Source of the DNA: O2-02-FULL-42-9 sp038043025
GTDB taxonomy: Bacteria > Pseudomonadota > Gammaproteobacteria > UBA12402
Direction of reading: 5' to 3'
Assembly (NCBI GenBank): GCA_038043025.1
Contig: JBBTCW010000012.1
Location: 1-14,664, forward strand
DNA length: 14,664 nucleotides
Numbering within the stretch: position 1 is the stretch's first letter; every line of letters begins with the position of its first letter. Below the pieces are notes generated by a model, which worked only from the letters and a program-made list of their open reading frames with translations, made no database searches and was not told the DNA's origin. The position numbers and the translations under genes are program-made. This document shows positions 7,463 to 14,129 of this stretch, piece after piece.

Positions 7463-7920
7463 CGCAACCACGCCTTCAATCGAGCAATAAAATGCCGGGG
7501 TTTATAAAGCGCGTCTGTCTTCGTCCAAAACGTTTCTGCATCCATGTAACCAATTTCAATACGAGTCTCAAACGCCGCATACAGCATTTCCCACTCAAAG
7601 GGATAAACTTGATTAAGCAACAATTGTAAGCGAAACGCCAAGTGGCTCCGCATATCGGATAAACCAAAATATTTGACGCTCACAGAAATTTCGTTGTGCC
7701 GTTGGTCACAGGATAAAATATCAAATAAAATATTTACCGGCTGCTTTGCTTGCCGACAGATGTCATCTAAACAATTTGCAACAGCAAAAAACATGAGGTA
7801 ATAATCGGCGCATTGAAATTCAGATTTTTTGGAAAAACCCCAGGTGCGCGCAAATTGTTTGATTGTTTTTTGCGCAATATCGCCCTGCACTAATCGCACC
7901 ACATCCTTATGCAAACCCAT
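7459..7920 (-). CDS. Hypothetical protein, 153 residues
   Basis: No family is recognised. The protein is mostly helical, rich in aromatic residues and basic at both ends, with no signal peptide or membrane segment visible. It looks like a small soluble cytosolic protein. The start at 7920 is chosen because a strong GGAGG ribosome site (7931-7927) lies exactly 6 nt upstream. The longer frame from 7938 would place that site inside the coding sequence. The gene is convergent with the rhomboid gene and the two TAA stop codons share two bases. Upstream lies the hairpin-rich gene-free region. The good ribosome site and the lack of repeats in the protein support a real gene. Confidence 0.6.
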   Translation of the reverse strand: MGLHKDVVRLVQGDIAQKTIKQFARTWGFSKKSEFQCADYYLMFFAVANCLDDICRQAKQPVNILFDILSCDQRHNEISVSVKYFGLSDMRSHLAFRLQLLLNQVYPFEWEMLYAAFETRIEIGYMDAETFWTKTDALYKPRHFIARLKAWLR

Positions 7921-8020
7921 AGACAGCCTCCGTGCCATTTATAAGTTAACTATAGTTTATTATGTAGCCTTTGCTAGCATGTTTCACGCGATTGCGTAGC
8001 GAGAGCGCAAACAAAGCTAT

Positions 8021-8040
8021 TTATTTTGTTCACAAAATAA
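8021..8040. repeat. Inverted repeat, 9-bp stem
   Basis: TTATTTTGT (8021-8029) and ACAAAATAA (8032-8040) pair perfectly around a 2-nt centre. It is the first of a chain of hairpins filling the region between the 153-residue gene and the nucleosidase gene. Confidence 0.7.
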
Positions 8041-8057
8041 TAACAAAAAATTTTTTT

Positions 8058-8091
8058 GCCCATTTCTTTTGCTCGTCCAAAAGAAATGGGC
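8058..8091. repeat. Inverted repeat, perfect 13-bp stem
   Basis: GCCCATTTCTTTT (8058-8070) and AAAAGAAATGGGC (8079-8091) pair perfectly around an 8-nt loop, GCTCGTCC. A T-run (8051-8057) and A-run lie to the left, so on the minus strand the stem is followed by A7 and then T7. It could act as a weak terminator but lacks an immediate U tract. The sequence resembles dispersed intergenic repeats of gammaproteobacteria, from memory only. Confidence 0.75.
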
Positions 8092-8118
8092 GAAAGAAAA
8101 GGACGCCCCAAACGTTCG

Positions 8119-8135
8119 TCCCGCCGTTGGCGGGA
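8119..8135. repeat. Short GC-rich hairpin, 7-bp stem
   Basis: TCCCGCC (8119-8125) and GGCGGGA (8129-8135) pair around the loop GTT. It is followed by a GGATCCCGC-like sequence related to the repeat family seen at 1-55 and 6785-6807, suggesting the region is a composite of dispersed repeats. Confidence 0.65.
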
Positions 8136-8144
8136 TCCCGCATA

Positions 8145-8237
8145 TTTTTGGTGAAATTTGGCGGTCGCTCGGAATCGACATCCTGTCTCTCCTCGCTCAA
8201 TTGGCTCCAGGCCAATTGACCGCCATTTCACCAAAAA
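8145..8237. repeat. 93-bp inverted repeat with nested stem-loop
   Basis: TTTTTGGTGAAATTTGGCGGTC (8145-8166; the right arm lacks two of the T residues) pairs with the arm at 8218-8237. Nested inside is a perfect 8-bp stem, CAATTGGC (8198-8205) against GCCAATTG (8211-8218), with loop TCCAG. The whole could extrude as a branched cruciform or fold as a branched RNA. Open frames crossing it on both strands look like repeat translations, not genes. Confidence 0.75.
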
Positions 8238-8249
8238 TTCGCGCTCACG

Positions 8250-8300
8250 TTAAGGGGAGAATTGTTGCGAAACGGTCTTATCTTGAGTCATTTCCCTTAA
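8250..8300. repeat. Inverted repeat, 10-bp stem with two wobbles
   Basis: TTAAGGGGAG (8250-8259) pairs with TTTCCCTTAA (8291-8300), using two G.T positions that form G.U pairs only in a plus-strand RNA. Its right arm abuts the long hairpin that begins at 8300. Confidence 0.5.
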
Positions 8301-8479
8301 GGAACGTGCACGGAATAACTTTTACATCTAGCGCCCAGAAGGGGTGCAGATTTTTACGTTGCGATAGAAGAAAAGTGCGCGCATAGTTATTCTATGTAAG
8401 CGCTTTTCTGATTGAGCAACGTGAAAAGATGCGCCTCTTATGGGATGCTGGATGCGAAAGTTATTTCGTGCACGTTCCT
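8300..8479 (+). repeat. 180-nt long-hairpin element
   Basis: Nearly the whole segment folds on itself. AGGAACGTGCACG-G-AATAAC (8300-8319) pairs with 8460-8479. Pairing continues inward to ACGTTGC (8356-8362) against GCAACGT (8416-8422). It resumes with AGAAAAG (8369-8375) against CTTTTCT (8403-8409), and ends at a 5-nt loop, TTATT (8387-8391), closed by CATAG/CTATG. Most substitutions between arms are G.T, which pair in plus-strand RNA, so strand + is assigned. The right arm includes the last six codons and the stop of the nucleosidase gene. It may be a MITE-like insertion, a structured non-coding RNA, or an over-long terminator. No clear target-site duplication was found. Confidence 0.7.
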
Positions 8480-9306
8480 AACATTGCCTGTATAAAAATC
8501 TCGGCATTTTTTGCAGCAGATTTTTGTAAAATAGCAAACATAGCAAGATCGGTCGTATCACTAATCGAACGTATAACTAAATATGGCACATGCTGTTGGT
8601 ACGCTACTTGTGCAACCGCACCTCCCTCCATATCAAAGGCATAGGCATTCGTCGCTTTCACAATTTTATTCAGCTCTTTCCCATAAACACTAAATTGATT
8701 GCGCGTTACAATTGTCCCCGCAACCACTTTTGGCTTATAGGGTTTACCCTTATAAAACAACGTTTGTAACTTAGCGGAGCCTATTGCTTTCTTGGCGATG
8801 CTAAATAAATTCTTATCCGCCATAAAATAAAGAGGATTCTGTTTTACTCCGGGTTCAACAAAGGTAGAAGTTGGATCCAATGTATTCGTCGGTGTATATT
8901 TCCCCGCCGCATCCGTCATGCCATAGTCATAATAAATAGATCGCTTACCCATCACAACAAAACCGGGTTCAACTTTCCCCGTTCCGCCTGCCACACCAGA
9001 AAAAATAATAGCCGAAGGAGAAAACCGATCGATTAAAATGGCTGTGCCTTCTGCTGCATTGACTGGCCCAACGCCTAACGCCACGATAACAACATGTTGC
9101 TTATCTAAAAGCCCAGTATAATATCTGCGTTTTAAATATTGATGTACTGTAGCATGCTGCAGCTGACTAACCAGCATCGCATTTTCAAGCGACAGCGCGC
9201 TTACAATCGCAATAGGCTTAACCAAAACATCCGCAATCGCGGCAATCGGCATCGTCAGGAAAAAAATTAATATGAATATAAAATGCCGATATATTTTTAC
9301 GCGCAT
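8461..9306 (-). CDS. Exported MTA/SAH nucleosidase-family protein
   Basis: This is a phosphorylase/nucleosidase-fold protein of the MtnN (Pfs) family, whose members cleave the glycosidic bond of S-adenosylhomocysteine or methylthioadenosine to release adenine. The expected residues are present: Glu41 (compare E. coli Glu12), Glu227 in AFDMEGGAVAQV (Glu174) and Asp250 in VIRSISDTTD (Asp197). The phosphorylase-type FSGVAGG loop is at 102-108. Unlike cytosolic MtnN, it starts with a signal peptide: basic MRVKIYR, a hydrophobic core at about 9-22, and likely cleavage after AIA (residue 25). The start follows the ahcY stop by one base (TGATATG), implying translational coupling. An upstream in-frame start inside ahcY is less likely. 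Mature size is about 256 residues, and the C-terminus lies inside the long-hairpin element. Substrate is inferred from context. Confidence 0.8.
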   Translation of the reverse strand: MRVKIYRHFIFILIFFLTMPIAAIADVLVKPIAIVSALSLENAMLVSQLQHATVHQYLKRRYYTGLLDKQHVVIVALGVGPVNAAEGTAILIDRFSPSAIIFSGVAGGTGKVEPGFVVMGKRSIYYDYGMTDAAGKYTPTNTLDPTSTFVEPGVKQNPLYFMADKNLFSIAKKAIGSAKLQTLFYKGKPYKPKVVAGTIVTRNQFSVYGKELNKIVKATNAYAFDMEGGAVAQVAYQQHVPYLVIRSISDTTDLAMFAILQKSAAKNAEIFIQAMLGTCTK

Positions 9307-9307
9307 A

Positions 9308-10615
9308 TCAATACCGATAATAATCCGGCTTATACGGCCCATCGATAGAAACACCAATCGCTTCGGCTTGGAATGGTTTGAGCTTCGTCAACTTCGCCCC
9401 GACGTGATCCAAATGTAAACGCGCCACTTTTTCATCCAAAGATTTTGGTAAAACATAAACTTCATGTTTATATTTATCGGGATGTTGCCACATTTCGATT
9501 TGTGCGAGCACTTGATTCGTAAATGAATTTGACATCACAAAACTCGGGTGTCCAGTTGCACAACCTAAATTAATTAATCGCCCTTCGGCTAACACGATGA
9601 TGCGTTTACCATCGGGGAAAATTACATGATCCACTTGTGGCTTGATGTTTTCCCAAGTGTATTTTCGTATCGATGCAATATCAATCTCTGAATCAAAATG
9701 ACCAATGTTGCAAACAATGGCTTGGTTTTTCATTTGTTTCATATGGTCTTCTGTGATCACCGTCTCATTGCCGGTCGCGGTCACAAAGATATCGCCGTAT
9801 TTACAAGCGTCATCCATATCAACCACTTTATATCCTTCCATCGCAGCTTGTAATGCACAGATCGGATCAATTTCAGTGACGCAAATGTTTGCGCCAAATC
9901 CTTTGAAGGATTGCACACAACCTTTACCTACATCACCATAGCCTAAAACAATGCAAGTTTTACCGGCAATCATCACGTCCGTTGCACGTTTAATGCCATC
10001 AACCAACGATTCGCGGCAACCGTATAGATTATCAAACTTAGATTTTGTCACGGAATCATTCACGTTAAACGCCGTGGTGAGCAACGTGCCTTTTTTCATC
10101 CTATCATACAAACGATGCACGCCCGTGGTGGTTTCTTCTGAAATACCTTTGATGTCTTTTAACAACTCGGGATATTTTTCGTGTAACACCAACGTTAAGT
10201 CACCACCATCATCTAAGATCATGTTGGGACGCCAACCTTTCGGACCAAAAATCGTTTGTTCGACACACCACCAATATTCTTCTTCGGTTTCACCCTTCCA
10301 CGCAAACACCGGCACGCCTGACGCCGCAATCGCTGCAGCGGCGTGATCTTGTGTGGAAAAGATATTACAAGAAGCCCAACGCACATCGGCGCCCAAAACT
10401 ACTAATGTTTCAATTAAAATAGCTGTCTGAATCGTCATGTGCAAAGAACCCGACAAACGAGCTCCTGCTAATGGTTTTTGTCCTTTATATTCTTCTCGCA
10501 ATGACATGAGCCCCGGCATTTCAGTGCGAGCAATCGCCATTTCTTTGCGGCCCCATTCAGCCAGATTAATATCGGCTACTTTAAAATCGGATTTTAAGTT
10601 TTTTACAGTTTCCAC
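9308..10615 (-). CDS. ahcY: Adenosylhomocysteinase (S-adenosyl-L-homocysteine hydrolase)
   Basis: This enzyme reversibly hydrolyses S-adenosylhomocysteine to adenosine and homocysteine in the cytosol, relieving inhibition of methyltransferases. It uses tightly bound NAD. The substrate-site residues Asp136, Glu161, Lys191, Asp195, Asn196 and Cys200 fall in conserved blocks (SEETTTGVH, NVNDSVTKSKFDNLYGC). The NAD-binding Rossmann motif is GYGDVGKG at 225-232, and the C-terminus ends PYKPDYYRY, the family hallmark that reaches the partner subunit. The 435-residue length fits. The start codon is GTG (10615-10613), with AGGAGA about 10 nt upstream overlapping the metK stop (TAGGAGA). It lies 14 bp after metK and one base before the nucleosidase gene, so the three form an operon. 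Confidence 0.97.
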   Translation of the reverse strand: METVKNLKSDFKVADINLAEWGRKEMAIARTEMPGLMSLREEYKGQKPLAGARLSGSLHMTIQTAILIETLVVLGADVRWASCNIFSTQDHAAAAIAASGVPVFAWKGETEEEYWWCVEQTIFGPKGWRPNMILDDGGDLTLVLHEKYPELLKDIKGISEETTTGVHRLYDRMKKGTLLTTAFNVNDSVTKSKFDNLYGCRESLVDGIKRATDVMIAGKTCIVLGYGDVGKGCVQSFKGFGANICVTEIDPICALQAAMEGYKVVDMDDACKYGDIFVTATGNETVITEDHMKQMKNQAIVCNIGHFDSEIDIASIRKYTWENIKPQVDHVIFPDGKRIIVLAEGRLINLGCATGHPSFVMSNSFTNQVLAQIEMWQHPDKYKHEVYVLPKSLDEKVARLHLDHVGAKLTKLKPFQAEAIGVSIDGPYKPDYYRY

Positions 10616-10629
10616 GCGAATGATTTCTC

Positions 10630-11808
10630 CTATGCTACAGTTGTCATGCGTTCTTTAATCGCCGAAGCCAACGCCTCAGCTTTGTCCGTCTTTTCCCACG
10701 TAAATGTTGGTTCTGTTCGACCAAAATGGCCGTACGATGCGGTTGCTTTATAAATCGGTCGTAACAAATCTAACATGTCGATAATACCACGAGGACGTAA
10801 ATCAAAATGTTTGCGCACGAGCGCCACCAATTTATCGTGACTGATTTTACCGGTGCCAAATGTTTCAATCGTAATGGATGTTGGTTCTGCAACGCCAATC
10901 GCATAAGACACCTGAATTTCACAACGATCGGCGAGACCCGCGGCCACAATATTCTTTGCGATATAACGCGCTGCATAAGCCGCTGAACGATCGACCTTTG
11001 AAGGATCTTTGCCAGAAAACGCGCCGCCGCCATGACGCGCCATACCGCCGTAAGTATCCACAATAATTTTTCGTCCTGTTAATCCACAATCACCCAATGG
11101 ACCACCAATCACAAATCGCCCCGTTGGATTAATATAATATTTTGTATTTTTGCTAACCCATTTAGCCGGTAAAATAGGTTTAATAATTTCTTCCATCACC
11201 GCTTCATGAAGGGTTTTATTGTCAACATCGGGACTGTGCTGTGTAGACAAAACAACCGTCTCTATGCTGGCGGGCTTATCATTCACATAACGAAATGTTA
11301 TTTGACTCTTTGCATCCGGTCGCAACCAAGGCAGCTTGCCTGATTTACGTATCGCTGATTGTTGTTTCACTAGTTTATGCGCATAATGAATCGGCGCCGG
11401 CATGAGCACATCTGTTTCATTCGAGGCATAACCAAACATTAATCCTTGATCCCCTGCCCCTTGCTCATGTGTATCCGTCTGGTTTACGCCCTGAGCAATA
11501 TCAGGTGATTGCTTGCCAATGGCCGATAATACGGCACAAGATTCCCAATCAAAACCCATATCAGAATGGTTATAACCAATATCACGAACCGTTTCTCGCA
11601 CCACTTGTTCAACATCTACCCAGGCATTAGTAGTAATTTCACCGCCCACCAACACCATACCGGTTTTAATGCAGCACTCACAAGCCACGCGGCTCTTCGG
11701 ATCCTGCGTTAGAGTAGCATCCAAGACGGCATCTGATATTTGGTCTGCAATTTTATCTGGATGTCCTTCAGATACGGATTCAGAGGTGAATAGGTAATTA
11801 TTGCTCAT
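10630..11808 (-). CDS. metK: S-adenosylmethionine synthetase
   Basis: MetK makes SAM from methionine and ATP in the cytosol and is normally essential. Characteristic blocks are GHPDKIADQISDAVLD (15-30), GAGDQGLMFGYA (117-128, the family signature) and the P-loop-like GGGAFSGKDPSKVDRS (260-275). At 392 residues it is close to E. coli MetK (about 384). The ATG is preceded by AAGGGA with about 8-nt spacing. It is the first gene of the metK-ahcY-nucleosidase operon, which pairs SAM synthesis with removal of its by-product. A leader with alternative helices lies upstream. Confidence 0.98.
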   Translation of the reverse strand: MSNNYLFTSESVSEGHPDKIADQISDAVLDATLTQDPKSRVACECCIKTGMVLVGGEITTNAWVDVEQVVRETVRDIGYNHSDMGFDWESCAVLSAIGKQSPDIAQGVNQTDTHEQGAGDQGLMFGYASNETDVLMPAPIHYAHKLVKQQSAIRKSGKLPWLRPDAKSQITFRYVNDKPASIETVVLSTQHSPDVDNKTLHEAVMEEIIKPILPAKWVSKNTKYYINPTGRFVIGGPLGDCGLTGRKIIVDTYGGMARHGGGAFSGKDPSKVDRSAAYAARYIAKNIVAAGLADRCEIQVSYAIGVAEPTSITIETFGTGKISHDKLVALVRKHFDLRPRGIIDMLDLLRPIYKATASYGHFGRTEPTFTWEKTDKAEALASAIKERMTTVA

Positions 11809-11835
11809 ATTTAATATCCCTTAATAGTGAAAAGA

Positions 11836-11949
11836 AGAGCTAATCTTAACAATTCTGCTGAAACTATCCAGAAAAATTCACAAAATCAAGCGGATTAGCT
11901 CTGAGCTGCTATAAGGCAGACTGTGACTGGGTTACAGCTGCTCAGAGCT
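11836..11949 (-). promoter_or_regulatory. metK leader with two mutually exclusive helices
   Basis: On the metK strand the RNA first forms AGCTCTGAGC (11949-11940) with GCTCAGAGCT (11906-11897), a perfect 10-bp helix A. Alternatively, AGAGCTAATC (11902-11893) pairs with GATTAGCTCT (11845-11836), a perfect 10-bp helix B. They share bases 11897-11902, so only one can exist at a time. Helix B is followed by TTCTTTTC and sits 27 nt before the ATG. This is the layout of an attenuator or riboswitch expression platform. It does not match SAM-I, SAM-II or SAH riboswitch cores that I can recall. No promoter is clear, but it should lie between 11950 and 12000. Confidence 0.5.
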
Positions 11950-11964
11950 GCAATACGATTTGAT

Positions 11965-11993
11965 TTGGTCAAAGTCTGATAATTTGGTAAAAT
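11965..11993 (+). promoter_or_regulatory. Candidate promoter of the GDSL lipase gene
   Basis: TTGGTC (11965-11970) is separated by 17 bp from TAAAAT (11988-11993), which is preceded by TTTGG. Transcription would begin near 12000. The upstream in-frame ATG at 11992 would overlap the -10 box, which supports the start codon at 12034. Confidence 0.55.
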
Positions 11994-12033
11994 GGTTCTT
12001 TTTATTAAATATACATACAGGAAACCGCCCTTC

Positions 12034-13371
12034 ATGCAACCGCTGTTAAAATATCTGATAACATTAGTCTTCTGCTCGACGATCTCGATCTATGCGGCTC
12101 CGCCGTTTTCGAAAGTCGTTATTTTCGGTGATAGTTTATCTGACATTGGCAACGATCATTTTAATGTTCAAGGTCAAGCGCCAGAAACAAACTTCATTCC
12201 TGATGGACATGGCGGTTATAAACACGGCGAGGTGTGGGTCGTTCCTTTTGTTAAAGATTTACAACAAGCAGGATTATTAACAGCCGATGCCACACAAATT
12301 TTTCCATCAAGATGTCTCACTGATGATCCACATGGCAACGAATGTCCTGACTTTGACATTACCACATCACACAGTTTAGACTTTGCGTACAGCGGCGACC
12401 CAAGCGGCGGTTACCCTATTGAAAATGGACGGTATGTCAGCCAATTACATATGGGCGCGGGGCAGTTCTCTAATCTGATTTGCGTAAATCCCGACAGTAG
12501 TTTTGCCCCACCCGCACCTTGGTCGGCAAATACTTTATGTGGTGTAAAAAACAGAGTAAACGATTTTGTTACACATACAAACCCCTTTCAATTTGTGGAT
12601 CCTAATGCACTATATGTGATTTGGGTTGGACCCAATGACATTCAACAAAACTTAGGACCGGCATTGCAAGCGCAAGTTCAAGATGGGGAGGTCATTGATC
12701 CCAACGCGAATAATCAAACGGCAACCAATACCGTTCAAACTGCAGTTATGAATATTACATCTTCTATTTCTATCTTGACTTTAAAGGGCGCTCGCTATTT
12801 TGCCGTATATAATTTACCAAACCTTGGGTTTACGCAACAAGGTTATGGTTTAAATTACTTATATAACCACGATCCGCGTCATGCAAATGATCCGAAAGAT
12901 GCTATTAAACAACTCTTTACCAATCTGACCAATGGATTCAATGGCGCACTTAAAACATCATTAAACAACCTGCAATCTTATCATCCTGGCATAACGATTA
13001 TTCAACCCGACATCAATACGCTCTTTAATCAGTTACGCGACGGCGAAATCGCTGCGTTTCCCGCATCATCAGAAAACATCGTCAATAAAGAGCCCGTTTT
13101 GCAATGGTACGAAATCTGTTGTCCCAATAACGGAAGCGAATTTGATTATGATCCAACACAGTGCCAAACAGCCCAGCAAAATCCAATCTGTTCCGGATCG
13201 ATGCCAGTGTTACCCGCATCAGCGGGTGGCGGACATTATCTATTTTTCAATGCGATTCATCCGACGACTTGCGCGCATCGATACATTGCCGCATTTGCTT
13301 CAGCGGCGGTAGAACAAGTGTTTTCAATAAATCCAAAACCATTTGATCCTAAGATGGATTTGTGTGAGTGA
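12034..13371 (+). CDS. Exported GDSL-family lipase/acyltransferase
   Basis: This is an SGNH/GDSL hydrolase related to the secreted Legionella phospholipases/acyltransferases PlaA, PlaC and PlaD (family inference). A signal peptide covers about residues 1-22 (MQPLLKYLITLVFCSTISIYAA), pointing to export and possible secretion. Block I is VVIFGDSLSDIGN with nucleophile Ser34, and block III is VWVGPNDIQ with Asn201 and Asp202. Block V is FFNAIHPTT with His409, but the Asp normally three residues before the His is Asn406. The mature protein has ten cysteines (94, 104, 150, 169, 362, 363, 377, 386, 413, 444), fitting disulfides outside the cytosol. The start at 12034 is preferred over 11992 because of the signal peptide and the promoter position. 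AGGA lies about 11 nt upstream. Length is 445 residues. Substrate is unknown. Confidence 0.85.
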   Translation: MQPLLKYLITLVFCSTISIYAAPPFSKVVIFGDSLSDIGNDHFNVQGQAPETNFIPDGHGGYKHGEVWVVPFVKDLQQAGLLTADATQIFPSRCLTDDPHGNECPDFDITTSHSLDFAYSGDPSGGYPIENGRYVSQLHMGAGQFSNLICVNPDSSFAPPAPWSANTLCGVKNRVNDFVTHTNPFQFVDPNALYVIWVGPNDIQQNLGPALQAQVQDGEVIDPNANNQTATNTVQTAVMNITSSISILTLKGARYFAVYNLPNLGFTQQGYGLNYLYNHDPRHANDPKDAIKQLFTNLTNGFNGALKTSLNNLQSYHPGITIIQPDINTLFNQLRDGEIAAFPASSENIVNKEPVLQWYEICCPNNGSEFDYDPTQCQTAQQNPICSGSMPVLPASAGGGHYLFFNAIHPTTCAHRYIAAFASAAVEQVFSINPKPFDPKMDLCE

Positions 13372-13387
13372 AAAATATAAATTCACT
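13367..13387. terminator. Weak hairpin between convergent genes
   Basis: AGTGAA (13367-13372) and TTCACT (13382-13387) form a 6-bp stem over an AT loop spanning the lipase stop codon, in the 23-bp gap before the convergent ankyrin gene. No strong U tract follows on either strand, so terminator function is only possible. Confidence 0.25.
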
Positions 13388-13394
13388 ATGGAAT

Positions 13395-14114
13395 TTACAC
13401 ACTTTTTTGGAAAGACTTTCCACTCTCGCAAGAGAGCTCACTTTCTGCTTCTTTTGGCGTTAATAACTGAGCAATTAACTCTGACTCCGTCCTAAAAGAA
13501 AGAAACTTTTCAAACATTTCGACCGCTTTATCTTTTTGTTGTAACCTTGCTCGAAACTCTTGAAGATCAAGCGGAGCTTCTTTATCTCGCTGGGATTTTT
13601 TTACTAACTCTTGATAATCTTTGACTAATTGCAAAAAAGTAAGCATCGATTGATCTTTAAGCGTTTTAGCAATTTCTTCAATTGTTTTTTTATTATCATT
13701 TTTGATGACAAATGCATTCCCAAGTGCTTCATTCGTGAGTAATTGCAGGACTAAACATACATTATCTATCGGCTGATGCTCGACCACTAAATGCAAGGGC
13801 GTGGTTAGACGGTTGGTTCCGCGCTGAAGGAATGGAACAACAAACTGAGCTAGTAATATATCAGAAAAAAGCTGCGGTGAGCACTGTGCCTTGCTGACAA
13901 AAGCAGCAAAGCCCTCAAGTGATTGTCTTGCTGCCGCAATGTGAAAAGCGGTGTCGCCACACTGATTACGCGCATCCACTACAGTGGCAAATACCTCATC
14001 AGAAATCGCCTCTAACAACGCTATTAGTCCTGTTGCATCTTGATGCCAAGCAGCCAATTGTAGCGGATTCATTTGATCGGTTTTACTGCTCTGCACTACC
14101 CACTGGTTCAACAT
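13395..14114 (-). CDS. Ankyrin-repeat protein, C-terminal part
   Basis: Ankyrin repeats are visible at about residues 16-47 (NPLQLAAWHQDATGLIALLE), 52-82 (CGDTAFHIAAARQSLEGFAA) and 104-136 (TTPLHLVVEHQ...VLQLL), with a degenerate fourth at about 141-165. A charged, probably coiled-coil tail spans about 165-205. Such proteins mediate protein binding and are often type IV-secreted effectors in Legionellales, but no secretion signal can be proven here. There is no well-spaced ribosome site before this ATG (AGGAA abuts it). The frame is continuous with the fragment at 14130-14664 across a single TAA (14132-14130), so this is probably the 3' part of one interrupted gene. Confidence 0.6.
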   Translation of the reverse strand: MLNQWVVQSSKTDQMNPLQLAAWHQDATGLIALLEAISDEVFATVVDARNQCGDTAFHIAAARQSLEGFAAFVSKAQCSPQLFSDILLAQFVVPFLQRGTNRLTTPLHLVVEHQPIDNVCLVLQLLTNEALGNAFVIKNDNKKTIEEIAKTLKDQSMLTFLQLVKDYQELVKKSQRDKEAPLDLQEFRARLQQKDKAVEMFEKFLSFRTESELIAQLLTPKEAESELSCESGKSFQKSV

Positions 14115-14129
14115 TTCCTGTGAAAGATA

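Noticed and set aside
7971..8386. Open frames of 61-105 codons on both strands
   Set aside because: They overlap each other and run through the inverted repeats. None has a convincing ribosome site or a recognisable domain.
8300..8479. 6S RNA (similar length, long hairpin)
   Set aside because: There is no large central bubble and no resemblance to the known 6S sequence, and the gene neighbourhood is wrong.
8300..8479. Insertion sequence with terminal inverted repeats
   Set aside because: There is no transposase frame inside and no clear target-site duplication at the ends. At most it is a non-autonomous element.
11836..11949. Known SAM-I, SAM-II or SAH riboswitch
   Set aside because: The conserved cores as I remember them are absent. 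Only the alternative-helix layout is supported.
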